Shown: in pieces, positions 55,094 to 63,921 of the stretch | Numbering within the stretch: position 1 is the first letter of the stretch | Layout: each line of letters begins with the position of its first letter | Source of the DNA: Mycobacterium intracellulare ATCC 13950 | GTDB taxonomy: Bacteria; Actinomycetota; Actinomycetes; Mycobacteriales; Mycobacteriaceae | Assembly: GCF_000277125.1 (NCBI RefSeq) | Contig: NC_016946.1 | Coordinates: forward strand, 4,712,001-4,776,000 | DNA length: 64,000 bases | Direction: 5' to 3' | Position numbers and translations under genes: made by a program | Notes under the pieces: model-generated | Database searches by the model: none | What the model saw: the letters and a program-made list of their open reading frames with translations, nothing else | What the model was told of the DNA's origin: nothing

Positions 55094-56212
55094 CTACAGC
55101 CTGCACCCCAGCAGGACGGGCTCGGGGATCAGTGTGACACCAAACACGTCCGCGACGCCGTCGCGGACGGCGCGGGCCAGTGCGATCACGTCGTCGGCGC
55201 GGGCGCCCCCGCGGTTGGTCAGCGCCAACGCGTGCTTGGTGGACAGCCGGCAGGGCGCTTCGCGTCCGCCCGGTCCCGGCTCCGGATAGCCCTTGGCGAA
55301 GCCGGCCCGTTCCACCAGCCAGCCGGCGGCCAGCTTCACGCCGTCGGGCGCCGGGTAGTTCGGGACGGGCCCGTCGACGGTCGCCGCCAGCCGCTCGTAG
55401 ACCTCGGGGGCGACGACCGGGTTGGTGAAGAACGAGCCCACGCTCCAGGTGTCGTGGTCGGCCGGGTCGAGCACCATGCCCTTGCGCGCCCGCAGGGCCA
55501 GCACGGCTTCGCGGACCGCCCGCGGCTCGGCACGCTCCCCGACGCCGACGTTCAGCGCCGCCGCCAACTCCGCGTAGCGCAGCGGCGCGCTGCGCCCCGA
55601 TGCGTCCAGCGCGAACTCCACTTCCAGTACGACGGAAGGGATTTCGAAGCCGCCGGCGCCACCGCGTTTGAACACGCTGGTGCGGTAGCCGAAGCCCAGC
55701 TCGCCGCCCGGCACCCAGCGCACTTCGCCGGTGCCGCGGTCGAGCACCTTTACCCGCGTGATGGTGTCGGACACCTCCGCGCCGTAGGCACCCACGTTCT
55801 GCACCGGGGTGGCCCCGGCCGAGCCGGGGATGCCGGACAGGCATTCCAGCCCGCCGAGGCCGTGCTCGATGGCGGCGAGCGCGACGTCGTCCCACACCGC
55901 GCCCGCCTGGGCGCGGATCAGGTTGCCGTCGACCGTGATGCCGTCGTTGGCCAGCTTCACGGCGGTCAGGTCGGCGCACGTGTCGGAGATCACCAGGTTG
56001 GAGCCGCCGGCGAACACCAGCACCGGGCCGCCTTGTCCCGCACGCGATTCCGCGTCCAGGTGCCCCAGCGCGGCGACGACCTGGTCGCTGTTGGTGCACG
56101 TGACGAGGCGCCGTGCGATCGGCCCGATCCGCAGGGTCGTCAGCGGCGCCAGTGGCGCCGAGTCGGCCACCGACGCACCGGCGAACACCGAACCGGCACC
56201 GCTGGATTTCAT
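55094..56212 (-). CDS. murB: UDP-N-acetylenolpyruvoylglucosamine reductase
   Basis: A 372-residue FAD-dependent reductase that completes UDP-MurNAc synthesis. The FAD site [31 protein letters not shown], and the active-site GYRTSVFK and [10 protein letters not shown] are intact; the last carries the serine proton donor of type I MurB. ATG at 56212. It lies upstream of lprQ on the same strand, pairing peptidoglycan precursor synthesis with crosslinking. Divergent from the DUF2505 gene. Confidence 0.95.
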   Translation of the reverse strand: MKSSGAGSVFAGASVADSAPLAPLTTLRIGPIARRLVTCTNSDQVVAALGHLDAESRAGQGGPVLVFAGGSNLVISDTCADLTAVKLANDGITVDGNLIRAQAGAVWDDVALAAIEHGLGGLECLSGIPGSAGATPVQNVGAYGAEVSDTITRVKVLDRGTGEVRWVPGGELGFGYRTSVFKRGGAGGFEIPSVVLEVEFALDASGRSAPLRYAELAAALNVGVGERAEPRAVREAVLALRARKGMVLDPADHDTWSVGSFFTNPVVAPEVYERLAATVDGPVPNYPAPDGVKLAAGWLVERAGFAKGYPEPGPGGREAPCRLSTKHALALTNRGGARADDVIALARAVRDGVADVFGVTLIPEPVLLGCRL

Positions 56213-56224
56213 GGCCCGTAACGG

Positions 56225-56230
56225 TAGCCT
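56225..56230 (+). promoter_or_regulatory. -10 box TAGCCT for the DUF2505 gene
   Basis: TAGCCT (TANNNT) ends 8 nt before the ATG at 56239, predicting a leaderless transcript. Confidence 0.45.
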
Positions 56231-56238
56231 GACCTGCT

Positions 56239-56763
56239 ATGCCGCGTTCATTCGACTTGTCGGCCGACTACGACGGCAGTGTTGACGAGGTGCACCGGGC
56301 CTTCACCGATGCGAACTACTGGCGGGCCAGGCTGGCCGAATCCGGGGCCGACGTCGCCACGCTGGAGTCGATGCGGGTCGGCGGGCAGTCCGGCGACGAC
56401 GACACCGTCGAGGTCGTCACCCTGCAGGTGATCAGCAGCGACAAGCTGCCCGGGATGGTCACGCAGTTGCACAGCGGCGACCTGCGCATCCGGCGCGAGG
56501 AGACGTGGGGGCCGGTGACCGATGGGGCCGCGGCGGGGTCGGTCGTGGGCTCGATCGTGGGTGCGCCCGTGAGCCTGGAGGGCACCGCGGTGCTGGAACC
56601 GATCGGACGGACCGGGGGCTCCCGGCTGACGTTCCAGGTCACCGTCCACGTGCGCGTCCCGATCATCGGCGGCAAGTTGGAGAACATCATCGGCGCGCGC
56701 CTGGCCGAGCTGATCGCCGCCGAACAGCGCTTCACCACGGAGTGGATCGCCAAAACGGCCTGA
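56239..56763 (+). CDS. DUF2505 family protein (Rv0481c-like)
   Basis: A 174-residue protein with a START/SRPBCC-like fold typical of DUF2505: [21 protein letters not shown] at the N-terminus, [13 protein letters not shown] core (here [13 protein letters not shown]), and [18 protein letters not shown] helix at the end. Lipid or hydrophobic ligand binding is the family expectation, unproven. ATG at 56239 with a TANNNT box 8 nt upstream. Followed by the nitrilase-like gene after 34 nt. Confidence 0.8.
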   Translation: MPRSFDLSADYDGSVDEVHRAFTDANYWRARLAESGADVATLESMRVGGQSGDDDTVEVVTLQVISSDKLPGMVTQLHSGDLRIRREETWGPVTDGAAAGSVVGSIVGAPVSLEGTAVLEPIGRTGGSRLTFQVTVHVRVPIIGGKLENIIGARLAELIAAEQRFTTEWIAKTA

Positions 56764-56784
56764 GCCCTCACCGCGACTTCGCTC

Positions 56785-56790
56785 TAAGCT
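56785..56790 (+). promoter_or_regulatory. -10 box TAAGCT for the nitrilase-like gene
   Basis: TAAGCT (TANNNT) ends 7 nt before the ATG at 56798, predicting a leaderless transcript that also covers the following coupled gene. Confidence 0.45.
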
Positions 56791-56797
56791 GGCCTTC

Positions 56798-57625
56798 ATG
56801 CGAATCGCCCTGGCGCAGATCCTCAGCGGCACCGATCCCGCAGCAAATTTGCAGCTGGTGCGCGAATACAGCCGCCGGGCCGCCGATGCGGGCGCGAAGC
56901 TGGTGGTGTTCCCGGAGGCCACCATGTGCCGGTTCGGCGTCCCGCTCGGCCCGGTCGCGCAGCCGCTCGACGGCCCCTGGGCCGACGGGGTGCGCAGCGT
57001 CGCGGCCGAATCGAAGATCACCGTCGTCGCGGGCATGTTCACCCCGGCCGGCGACGGGCGGGTGAAAAACACGCTGCTCGCGGCGGCACCCGATCAGCCG
57101 GGCGCCCACTACGACAAGATCCACCTCTACGACGCGTTCGGCTTCACCGAATCGCGCACGGTCGCGCCGGGACACGAACCCGTGGTGATCACGGTCGACG
57201 GCGTCGGCGTCGGGTTGACCGTTTGCTACGACATCCGTTTCCCGGAGCTCTACACCGAGCTGGCCCGCCGCGGCGCCCAGGTGATCGCCGTGTGCGCGTC
57301 CTGGGGAGCGGGCCCGGGCAAACTCGACCAGTGGACGCTGCTGGCCCGCGCCCGCGCGCTCGACTCGATGAGCTACGTCGCCGCCGCCGGTCAGGCGGAC
57401 CCCGGTGCCGCGCAGGCGGAATCCGGATCGGGCGCACCCACCGGGGTCGGCGGCAGTCTGGTCGTTTCGCCGCTGGGCGACGTCGTCGCGTCGGCCGGTG
57501 CGGAGCCGCAGCTCGTGGTCGCCGACGTCGACGTCGACAGGGTCGCCGAGGCGCGCAAAGCCATCGCAGTCCTCAGCAACCGCTCGGCCTTTGCTCAGGT
57601 GGATAGGGCAGAATCGGTACGGTGA
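56798..57625 (+). CDS. Carbon-nitrogen hydrolase (nitrilase superfamily, Rv0480c-like)
   Basis: A 275-residue hydrolase with the complete catalytic triad: E40 (VVFPEATM), K107 (HYDKIHLYD) and C143 (TVCYDIRFPE). It resembles Nit1/Nit2-type omega-amidases, which repair deaminated glutathione or hydrolyse omega-amides, but the substrate is not fixed. ATG at 56798. The next gene's GTG overlaps its stop by 4 nt (GTGA). Confidence 0.87.
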   Translation: MRIALAQILSGTDPAANLQLVREYSRRAADAGAKLVVFPEATMCRFGVPLGPVAQPLDGPWADGVRSVAAESKITVVAGMFTPAGDGRVKNTLLAAAPDQPGAHYDKIHLYDAFGFTESRTVAPGHEPVVITVDGVGVGLTVCYDIRFPELYTELARRGAQVIAVCASWGAGPGKLDQWTLLARARALDSMSYVAAAGQADPGAAQAESGSGAPTGVGGSLVVSPLGDVVASAGAEPQLVVADVDVDRVAEARKAIAVLSNRSAFAQVDRAESVR

Positions 57626-58677
57626 CGAACCCACAAGGACCCCCGAACCAGGACCCGTCGAAGTGGGCCCGTCCCTCCAACCAGGGACCGTTCGGGCAGC
57701 CTCCCACGGAACGGCCAACCGAGCGGATCAGCACAGGCGGCCCAGGTCACGTGCCCCCGCCGGCACCGCCACCGCCGCCCGCTCAGGGTCCCCCGCCGGG
57801 CCAGACGGAGCGGTTCGGGACGCCCCAGCCCAACATGCAGCAGCGCGGCTACCCGCCGCCGCCCACCCCGCCCGCCGGTCCGACCGAGCGGCTGGCCACT
57901 GCGCCCGGCGATGACGCGACGCCGGGGAAGAAGAAGCGCCGCTTCGGTCGTGATCCGGTCTCGGTCCTGCTGATCTTCATCATCGTTTTCGCGCTGATCA
58001 TCGCCGGGCTCATCGGGGCCGAGCTGTACGTGCGCCACGTCGCGGACACCAAGGTCGCCGAGGCAGTGGCCTGCGAGGTCAAGGACCAGGCCACCGCGTC
58101 CTTCGGGGTGACGCCCCTGATGCTGTGGCAGCAGGCGACCAAGCACTACACCAACATCTCGGTGCAGACTGCCGGCAACAACATCCGCGACGCCAAGGGC
58201 ATGAAGCTCTCGCTCAACATCAACGACGTCCGGATCAAGGACACGGCCAACTCGAAGGGCACCATCGGCTCGCTGGACGCGACCATCAGCTGGACGAGTG
58301 ACGGCATCAAGGAATCGGTGCAGAACGCGATCCCGGTGCTGGGGCCCTTCGTCACCAACACCGTGACCACGCATCCCGCCGACGGCACGATCGAGCTCAA
58401 GGGCATGTTGGACAACATCACCGCCAAGCCGGTGGTGGAGGGCACCGGGCTGAAGCTGCAGATCGTCAGCTTCAACGCGCTCGGCTTCACGATGCCCAAG
58501 GAATCCGTGCAGTCGACCCTGGACGACTTCACCTCGAACCTGACCAAGAACTACCCGCTGGGCATTCACGCCGACAGCGTGCAGGTCACCGACAAGGGTG
58601 TGACCAGCCACTTCTCGACACGCAACGCCAGCATCCCCGCCGGCGACAACAACAACCCCTGCTTCGCCAACCTCTGA
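57622..58677 (+). CDS. LmeA-like DUF2993 membrane-anchored protein (Rv0479c-like)
   Basis: A 351-residue protein: about 105 residues of Pro/Gln-rich cytoplasmic sequence ending GKKKRRFGRD, one helix (VSVLLIFIIVFALIIAGLIG), then an extracytoplasmic beta-rich domain. The DUF2993/LmeA family includes phospholipid-binding periplasmic proteins needed for lipomannan elongation. GTG at 57622 overlaps the nitrilase-like stop. Role in envelope lipid handling is inferred from family. Confidence 0.8.
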   Translation: MTNPQGPPNQDPSKWARPSNQGPFGQPPTERPTERISTGGPGHVPPPAPPPPPAQGPPPGQTERFGTPQPNMQQRGYPPPPTPPAGPTERLATAPGDDATPGKKKRRFGRDPVSVLLIFIIVFALIIAGLIGAELYVRHVADTKVAEAVACEVKDQATASFGVTPLMLWQQATKHYTNISVQTAGNNIRDAKGMKLSLNINDVRIKDTANSKGTIGSLDATISWTSDGIKESVQNAIPVLGPFVTNTVTTHPADGTIELKGMLDNITAKPVVEGTGLKLQIVSFNALGFTMPKESVQSTLDDFTSNLTKNYPLGIHADSVQVTDKGVTSHFSTRNASIPAGDNNNPCFANL

Positions 58678-58696
58678 TGGCCGGGCTCGGGCGGTT

Positions 58697-59374
58697 TCAG
58701 CCGAGCCCGTCGAGCACTCCCCGGGTTCCCGAGAGGCCCAGCCGGGTCGCGCCGGCATCCAGCATCGCGAGCGCGTCCGCGGCGGTGCGGATGCCGCCGC
58801 TGGCCTTCACGCCCAGCCGGCCACCGACCGTCTCGGCCATCAGCGCGACGGCCCGCGCGGACGCGCCGCCGGTCGGATGAAACCCGGTCGAGGTCTTGAC
58901 GAAGTCGGCGCCGGCGTCTTCGGCCGCGCGGCACACCCGCGCCAGCGTGCGCTCGTCGGCCAGCGCCAGCAGTGCTGAGGATTCCACGATCACCTTGAGC
59001 ACCGCGCCGCCGACGGCGTCGCGCACGGCCTGAATGTCGGAGCGCACCGCATCGACGTCGCCCGCCAGCGCCGCGCCGACGTCGATGACCATGTCGACCT
59101 CGCAGGCGCCGGACGCCACGGCCAGCGCGGCCTCGTGCGCCTTGACCGCCGAAACATGCTTGCCCGACGGGAATCCCGCGACGCTGGCCACCCGCACCCC
59201 GGCGCCGGCGTGCACGGCGACGGGAACCATCGAGGGCGAGACGCAGACCGCGTACACGCCCAGTTCGGCCGCTTCGGCGACCAGGGCGGTCACGTCGGCG
59301 GCGGTGGCTTCGGGTTTGAGCAGGGTGTGGTCGACGAACGCCGCCAACTCCGCCCGGGTGGGGTGGCCGGTCAT
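58697..59374 (-). CDS. deoC: Deoxyribose-phosphate aldolase
   Basis: A 225-residue class I aldolase cleaving 2-deoxyribose-5-phosphate. The Schiff-base lysine is K160 in DFVKTSTGF, with FVDHTLLKP and the phosphate-binding [12 protein letters not shown] at 59374 overlaps the stop of the secreted-protein gene (ATGA). Convergent with the LmeA-like gene, 19 nt apart. Confidence 0.95.
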   Translation of the reverse strand: MTGHPTRAELAAFVDHTLLKPEATAADVTALVAEAAELGVYAVCVSPSMVPVAVHAGAGVRVASVAGFPSGKHVSAVKAHEAALAVASGACEVDMVIDVGAALAGDVDAVRSDIQAVRDAVGGAVLKVIVESSALLALADERTLARVCRAAEDAGADFVKTSTGFHPTGGASARAVALMAETVGGRLGVKASGGIRTAADALAMLDAGATRLGLSGTRGVLDGLG

Positions 59375-59775
59375 CCGAACGATTCTTCCCCACCGCCCGG
59401 ATTGCAGTCGGAGGCAACCATTTCGGCGTCGTCGACGACCGGCCGCCAGGGCTCGAGGTTCCAGCTGGTCTTGCCGGGCCGCGCCAGTTCGGCGAACTGC
59501 CAGTGGCACAGGAACTGCGCACGCATCCCGGGGGTGTCGGCGTCGGGTGCCAGGGCGAGCACCTCGGACCAGGCCTCGTCGGCCCAGGCCATGCTCGTGG
59601 GCGTGCGGGAGGCGGTCCGGCCGGCCGGCGTCGGGAAGACCCGCAGGCTGCTACGGCCCTGCCACTGCGCCCATTCGGTGTGGTCGACCAAGGGTTCGGG
59701 CGCGGCGATCGCATGCGGGGGCGGGCAGCACAGCGCGACGAGCGCGGCGGCCGGCGCCGTCAGCAGCAGCCTCAT
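59371..59775 (-). CDS. Small secreted protein, DUF2599-like (Rv0477-like)
   Basis: A 134-residue protein with a signal peptide ([15 protein letters not shown], cleavage likely after AIAAP) and a compact mature domain with three Trp-containing motifs ([32 protein letters not shown]). The family is exported and uncharacterised. The stop overlaps the deoC ATG, which is unusual for a secreted protein paired with a cytosolic enzyme. Confidence 0.75.
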   Translation of the reverse strand: MRLLLTAPAAALVALCCPPPHAIAAPEPLVDHTEWAQWQGRSSLRVFPTPAGRTASRTPTSMAWADEAWSEVLALAPDADTPGMRAQFLCHWQFAELARPGKTSWNLEPWRPVVDDAEMVASDCNPGGGEESFG

Positions 59776-59779
59776 CCCG

Positions 59780-60067
59780 CTAGCGCGACTTGCCCTGAAT
59801 TTCCAGGAGTTTGGGCCGCACGTCGACCAGGTACACGCCGGCCGCGCAGGCCGCGATCGCCATGCCCAGCACCCCGAAGACGAAGCCCAGGATGGATGTC
59901 AGGGCCACGGCCCCGGCCAGAATCAGCAACCACACGGGCTTGGTCAGCTTGTCGGCGGCGGTGTAGGCGTCGGGTCGCTGCAGCGCGGCATGCACGAATG
60001 CGTAGATCGCCGTGACCAAGACGGCGATCTGCAAAACCAGCATGACGGTACCCACGAGGTGGTTCAC
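59780..60067 (-). CDS. DUF2516-like membrane protein (Rv0476-like)
   Basis: A 95-residue protein with three helices: [36 protein letters not shown] and [20 protein letters not shown], then a short basic tail. GTG at 60067 with TACGCT (TANNNT) ending 6 nt upstream. It is immediately upstream of the secreted-protein gene and deoC on the same strand. Function unknown. Confidence 0.78.
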   Translation of the reverse strand: MNHLVGTVMLVLQIAVLVTAIYAFVHAALQRPDAYTAADKLTKPVWLLILAGAVALTSILGFVFGVLGMAIAACAAGVYLVDVRPKLLEIQGKSR

Positions 60068-60073
60068 GCCTCA

Positions 60074-60079
60074 AGCGTA
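60074..60079 (-). promoter_or_regulatory. -10 box TACGCT for the Rv0476-like/deoC operon
   Basis: On the minus strand TACGCT (TANNNT) ends 6 nt before the GTG at 60067, predicting a leaderless transcript covering three genes. Confidence 0.45.
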
Positions 60080-60165
60080 GGCGGGCACCCTCCAAAACGT
60101 CGACTCCGAGTCACCCGGGGGCGACTCGGAGCCGAACGTCGTGTGAGCGTCGTGTGAGCGTCGTA

Positions 60166-60783
60166 CTACTTCTGGGTGACCTTCTTGGCCGCCGCCTTCT
60201 TGGCGGGAGCCTTCTTGGCCGGAGCCTTCTTGGCGGGCGCCTTCTTCGCGGGCGCCTTGCCGACGGCCTTCTGGGCCTTCTTGGCGGTCGCTTCGGTCTT
60301 GCCGGGCAGCTCGATGCCGACCAGCTTCGCGGCGCGCTCGCCGACCGCGCGGGTCTGCGACGCGACGGTGCCCAACGCCTCCTGGGTCAGCTCGACGGCC
60401 TGGTCGACGTAGCCCTCCGCACGCGCGGAGGCGTCCTCGAACGCCGTCTGGCTGCGCAGCCGCTGCAGGGCCGCCTCGCCGCGCTCGACGAGCTCGTTGT
60501 ACCGGCTGGTCGCCGCCTCCAGGTAGCCCTCGGCGGCCTTGCGCAGCTCGTCGGCGGTGAACCGGTCGCGCAGCTCGGTGAACTGCTCGGGCAGGTCCTC
60601 CTGCAGCTTGGTCAGGCGCGCGCGGCGCTCTTCCACCCGGGTGCGGGTTTCGACGCGGGTCTCTTCGGCGCGCTCGCGCAGGCTGGCGATCAGGTCGTTA
60701 ACCGTGGCCAGGGCCAGGTCGGCCGCGCCCAGGGCCGCGAGCAAAGGAGCCCGCAAGTCTTCGATGTTCGAGTTTTCCGCCAT
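60166..60783 (-). CDS. hbhA: Heparin-binding hemagglutinin HbhA
   Basis: A 205-residue surface adhesin that binds sulfated glycosaminoglycans on epithelial cells. The N-terminus [20 protein letters not shown] matches the family, a long coiled coil spans about 40-150, and the C-terminus is a Lys/Ala/Pro heparin-binding tail built of repeated AKKAP units ending KKVTQK. ATG at 60783 follows GAAAGGA; an in-frame ATG at 60813 is less likely. It is exported without a classical signal peptide. Confidence 0.96.
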   Translation of the reverse strand: MAENSNIEDLRAPLLAALGAADLALATVNDLIASLRERAEETRVETRTRVEERRARLTKLQEDLPEQFTELRDRFTADELRKAAEGYLEAATSRYNELVERGEAALQRLRSQTAFEDASARAEGYVDQAVELTQEALGTVASQTRAVGERAAKLVGIELPGKTEATAKKAQKAVGKAPAKKAPAKKAPAKKAPAKKAAAKKVTQK

Positions 60784-60846
60784 GGTTTTTCCTTTCATGG
60801 TGTGGTTTGGCATTTGGTGTTTTCCGTTGTCAGGTGTCTGGTCGGG

Positions 60847-60874
60847 AAGTTAGGTGCAAACGTCTCCTTCGCAA
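60847..60874 (-). promoter_or_regulatory. Promoter candidate for hbhA
   Basis: On the minus strand, TTGCGA (60874-60869) and TAACTT (60852-60847) are separated by 16 nt and fit SigA-like -35 and -10 boxes. The transcript would start near 60840 with a leader of about 57 nt. Confidence 0.5.
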
Positions 60875-60994
60875 CTGGGACCGCCAGAACCCGGGGTAGT
60901 TCGCCCAGCACGTGAGCTGGAATCAATAAATCCCTCCCTGTGGGGTAACCCCGGCGGCCGGTCGTCTATACATCACCGACCCGAGAGCGACTGT

Positions 60995-61411
60995 TCACTC
61001 GGTGTCGGATTGGGTCGAACACTCCTCATCGGTGGATTCGTTTTGTTGGGTGAACGATGCGTAGATGTCGAGCAAGATCTGCTTTTGGCGCTCGGTGATC
61101 GCAGTGTCGGTGACGATCGCGTCCCGCACCTGACTCTTGTCGGTGGGCTCGAGAATCCCGGCGCGCACATAGAGAACCTCGGCGGAAACCCGCAGGGCCT
61201 TCGCGATCTGGTTCAGGACGTCGGCGGAGGGTTTGCGCAATCCACGCTCCACCTGGCTCAAATATGGATTGCTGACCCCGGACTTCTCGGCGAGTTGCCG
61301 CACCGAAACCTGCGCGAGTTCACGCTGGCTGCGGATGAAGCTGCCGATGTCGGAGGCCATGTCGGAGGCAGCGTTGGACACCTTGGCGGAGAGCTTCTCC
61401 TCGGGTGCCAT
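60995..61411 (-). CDS. XRE-family transcriptional regulator (Rv0474-like)
   Basis: A 138-residue regulator with an N-terminal HTH_3 domain: VSVRQLAEKSGVSNPYLSQVERGLRKPS (shown in parts VSVRQLAEKSGVS and NPYLSQVERGLRKP). The C-terminal part is acidic (NESTDEECSTQSDTE). ATG at 61411. A perfect 13-bp-arm palindrome lies 46 bp upstream and overlaps a plausible promoter, which suggests autoregulation. hbhA is the next gene downstream, 211 nt away. Confidence 0.88.
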   Translation of the reverse strand: MAPEEKLSAKVSNAASDMASDIGSFIRSQRELAQVSVRQLAEKSGVSNPYLSQVERGLRKPSADVLNQIAKALRVSAEVLYVRAGILEPTDKSQVRDAIVTDTAITERQKQILLDIYASFTQQNESTDEECSTQSDTE

Positions 61412-61456
61412 GCGTGCTCCTGGGTCGGGCGGTTGATCTTGACGCCACCAGGGTAC

Positions 61457-61486
61457 AACAAGTGCTTGCTATTGCAAGCACTTGTT
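61457..61486. promoter_or_regulatory. Perfect palindrome, 13-bp arms, upstream of the XRE regulator
   Basis: AACAAGTGCTTGC at 61457-61469 and GCAAGCACTTGTT at 61474-61486 flank TATT. The arms are under 50 percent GC in a roughly 67 percent GC genome. On the minus strand the element overlaps a TTGCAA/TACCCT pair with 16 nt spacing, 45-75 bp before the regulator's ATG. It also lies 7 nt past the stop of the DUF445 gene, so a terminator role is possible, but no U-run follows. Confidence 0.7.
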
Positions 61487-61493
61487 AGCACTA

Positions 61494-62873
61494 CTAGAAA
61501 AGCAGCTGCGCGACGGCGTAGATCACCAAGCCGGCCAACGAGCCGACCACCGTTCCGTTGATCCTGATGAATTGCAGGTCACGGCCCACGTGGAGTTCGA
61601 TGCGCCGGCTGGCCTCCTCGGCATCCCAGCGTTCGATGGTGTCGGTGATGATCGCTGTGATCTCCACCCCATATTGCGAGACCAGGTGCTGGGCCGCCCG
61701 CACGAGCCAGTTGTCGACCTTGTCCCGCAGGTCGACGTCGTCGCGCAGCGACTCCCCGATGCGCACGACCGTGTCGGCGATCCGCGTGCGCAGCGTGCTG
61801 GACGGGTCGTCCACGCCCTCGAGCACCAGGCGTTTGAGCGTCGTCCACGCGGTCGCGGCGGCGTTGGCGATCTCGTCGCGCGCCATGAGCTGCTCTTTGA
61901 TGGCGTCGGCCCGCGCGATGGTGTCCGGGTCGTGCTGCAGGTCGTCGGCGAATTCGAACAGGAAGCGGGTCGCCGACCGGCGCAGCTCGTGGTCGGGGTT
62001 GCGGCGCACCTTGTCGGTGAAGTCCATCAGCTCGCGGTGGATGCGATCGCCGACCAGATGGTCGACGAACCGCGGCGACCAGGTCGGCGAGTCGCGCTCG
62101 ACCACCCGCTGGATGACCTCGCCGGCGTTCAGCGACCACTGGAAGGCCCGGTCGGCCAGCAACTGGATCAGCGCCTCCTGTCGGTTCTCGGCCAGCAGCG
62201 TCGCCAGCACCCGGCCGACGGGCGGTCCCCATTGCGGCTCGGCGATGCGGCGCACGATCATCCGGTCGATCACCTGCTGGACGTCCTCGTCGCGCAGCAG
62301 CTCGACGAGCACCCGCAGCACCGTGGCCGTCTCGCTCGCCACCCGCTCGGCGTGCGCGGCCTCCGACAGCCATTTCCCGAGCCGGCCGGACACCTCGGCG
62401 TCGCGCAGCTTGGTTTCCACGACCTCCGGCGACAGGAAGTTCTCCCGCACGAACGCGCCCAGGCCCTCGCCCAGCTGGTCTTTCTTGCGTTTGATGATCG
62501 CGGTGTGCGGGATCGGTATGCCCAGCGGGTGCCTGAACAGCGCGGTCACGGCGAACCAGTCCGCCAGGGCGCCCACCATCCCGGCCTCCGCGGCGGCACC
62601 GACATAACCCACCCAGACGCCCGCGCCGGCATGCGCCTGGGCCCACCGGCAGGCGAGGAACACGCCGGTGGCACCGATCAAAAAGCTCAGCGCGACCATC
62701 TTCATCCGGCGCAGCGCCACCCGTCGCTGCGCGTCAGCCTCACGATCGGCGCCCGCGAAGGACTCGGCCAACGAGGTGCGTCCCCGGCCCGCGGCCGTCA
62801 ACGGCGTCGCCGAACTCGGCCTCGCCGTCGGCGGGCCGGATGCGTCGCCTCGCACCGAGGCTCTGTGTGCCAC
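61494..62873 (-). CDS. DUF445 family membrane protein (Rv0473-like)
   Basis: A 459-residue protein with helices near the N-terminus (MVALSFLIGATGVFLACRW and VGYVGAAAEAGMVGALADWF) and a C-terminal helix (VVGSLAGLVIYAVAQLLF), with a long helical domain between, as in DUF445/YheB. The motif ADWFAVTALFRHPLGIPIPHTAII is the family signature. GTG at 62873 is chosen because its length fits the M. tuberculosis protein; an in-frame TTG at 62933 would add 20 residues. Divergent from the TetR gene. Confidence 0.8.
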   Translation of the reverse strand: MAHRASVRGDASGPPTARPSSATPLTAAGRGRTSLAESFAGADREADAQRRVALRRMKMVALSFLIGATGVFLACRWAQAHAGAGVWVGYVGAAAEAGMVGALADWFAVTALFRHPLGIPIPHTAIIKRKKDQLGEGLGAFVRENFLSPEVVETKLRDAEVSGRLGKWLSEAAHAERVASETATVLRVLVELLRDEDVQQVIDRMIVRRIAEPQWGPPVGRVLATLLAENRQEALIQLLADRAFQWSLNAGEVIQRVVERDSPTWSPRFVDHLVGDRIHRELMDFTDKVRRNPDHELRRSATRFLFEFADDLQHDPDTIARADAIKEQLMARDEIANAAATAWTTLKRLVLEGVDDPSSTLRTRIADTVVRIGESLRDDVDLRDKVDNWLVRAAQHLVSQYGVEITAIITDTIERWDAEEASRRIELHVGRDLQFIRINGTVVGSLAGLVIYAVAQLLF

Positions 62874-62981
62874 CACTTCATCATCTATGTTCCCGGCGAT
62901 TGGTGTGACGACACTGGTTGCCGAGCCCCTCAAACGCCGCTACATGCCCGGCCAGCGCCACAAACCGACCTGTCCACGCCG

Positions 62982-62987
62982 TAGTAT
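62982..62987 (+). promoter_or_regulatory. -10 box TAGTAT for the TetR gene
   Basis: TAGTAT (TANNNT) lies 33 nt before the GTG at 63021, giving a short leader that contains AGGGAATGGG. Confidence 0.4.
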
Positions 62988-63020
62988 CGAGGGCGTCTAG
63001 GGAATGGGAACTCGGCGACA

Positions 63021-63740
63021 GTGACAGAACAAATCACGGTTGTGCGCGTCAAAATGGATGGGCGCAAGCGGCGCTGGCATCAGCACAAGGTGGAGCGTCG
63101 TAACGAACTCGTTGACGGCACGATCGACGCGATTCGCCGCCTCGGCGGCGCCCTGAGCATGGACGAGATCGCCGCCGAGATCGGCGTTTCGAAGACGGTG
63201 CTCTACCGCTATTTCGTCGACAAGAACGACCTCACCACCGCCGTGATGATGCGGTTCACCCAGACCACGCTGATCCCGAATATGGCTGCGGCGCTGACGT
63301 CTAACCTCGACGGCTTCGACCTGACCCGCGAGGTCATCCGGGTATACGTCGAAACGGTCGCGAACGAACCCGAGCCCTATCGCTTCGTGATGGCCAACAG
63401 TTCCGCCAGCAAGAGCAAGGTCATCGCCGACTCCGAGCGGATCATCGCCCGCATGCTCGCGGTGCTGATGCGCCGGCGCATGCAACAGGCGGGCATGGAC
63501 ACCGGGGGCGCGGAGCCGTGGGCGTACCTGATCGTCGGCGGCGTGCAGCTGGCCACCCACTCCTGGATGTCCTATCCGCGGATGACTCGCGACGAGTTGA
63601 TCGACTACCTGACGATGCTGAGCTGGAACGCGCTGAAGGGGATCGTCGAGGTCGGCGGGTCGCTGGAGAAATTCCGCGAGGAGCCGCACCCGTCGCCGAT
63701 CGTCCCGCCCCGGGACGACGACGACGCGGCCGCCGGCTGA
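63021..63740 (+). CDS. TetR/AcrR-family regulator (Rv0472c-like)
   Basis: A 239-residue regulator with a basic N-terminal arm (GRKRRWHQHKVERRNELV) and a TetR HTH (ALSMDEIAAEIGVSKTVLYRYF). The remainder is an alpha-helical ligand domain with an acidic C-terminus. GTG at 63021; an ATG at 63054 is possible but would remove the arm's start. It lies upstream of pcaA, so control of mycolic-acid modification is plausible but not shown. Confidence 0.88.
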   Translation: MTEQITVVRVKMDGRKRRWHQHKVERRNELVDGTIDAIRRLGGALSMDEIAAEIGVSKTVLYRYFVDKNDLTTAVMMRFTQTTLIPNMAAALTSNLDGFDLTREVIRVYVETVANEPEPYRFVMANSSASKSKVIADSERIIARMLAVLMRRRMQQAGMDTGGAEPWAYLIVGGVQLATHSWMSYPRMTRDELIDYLTMLSWNALKGIVEVGGSLEKFREEPHPSPIVPPRDDDDAAAG

Positions 63741-63832
63741 GACGGCCCGGCCGGCGCTTTTGGAATCCTGTCGGTCTCATGTGAGGCTGGGACGCAACCC
63801 CTGGGTAGGACGACTTCACCTGCCTCAGGGAT

Positions 63833-63838
63833 TAGCAT
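63833..63838 (+). promoter_or_regulatory. -10 box candidate TAGCAT for pcaA
   Basis: TAGCAT (TANNNT) lies 84 nt before the pcaA ATG and would give a leader of about 75 nt. No clear -35 box was seen. Confidence 0.3.
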
Positions 63839-63921
63839 GCAGGAAGCGTCGGGGGACATAGCGGGGTTCTTGTTCGGCTGTGCGCCCCTGCCCCTCCGCG
63901 AAAAGAAAGGCTCGTGTCGAC

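Noticed and set aside
55014..56099. Open upstream extension of the lprQ frame
   Set aside because: It lies over murB in another frame; the lipoprotein signal and a TANNNT box mark the GTG at 55013.
61457..61486. Intrinsic terminator of the DUF445 gene
   Set aside because: No U-run follows on the minus strand, the stem is AT-rich, and the element overlaps a promoter-like pair; kept as operator candidate instead.
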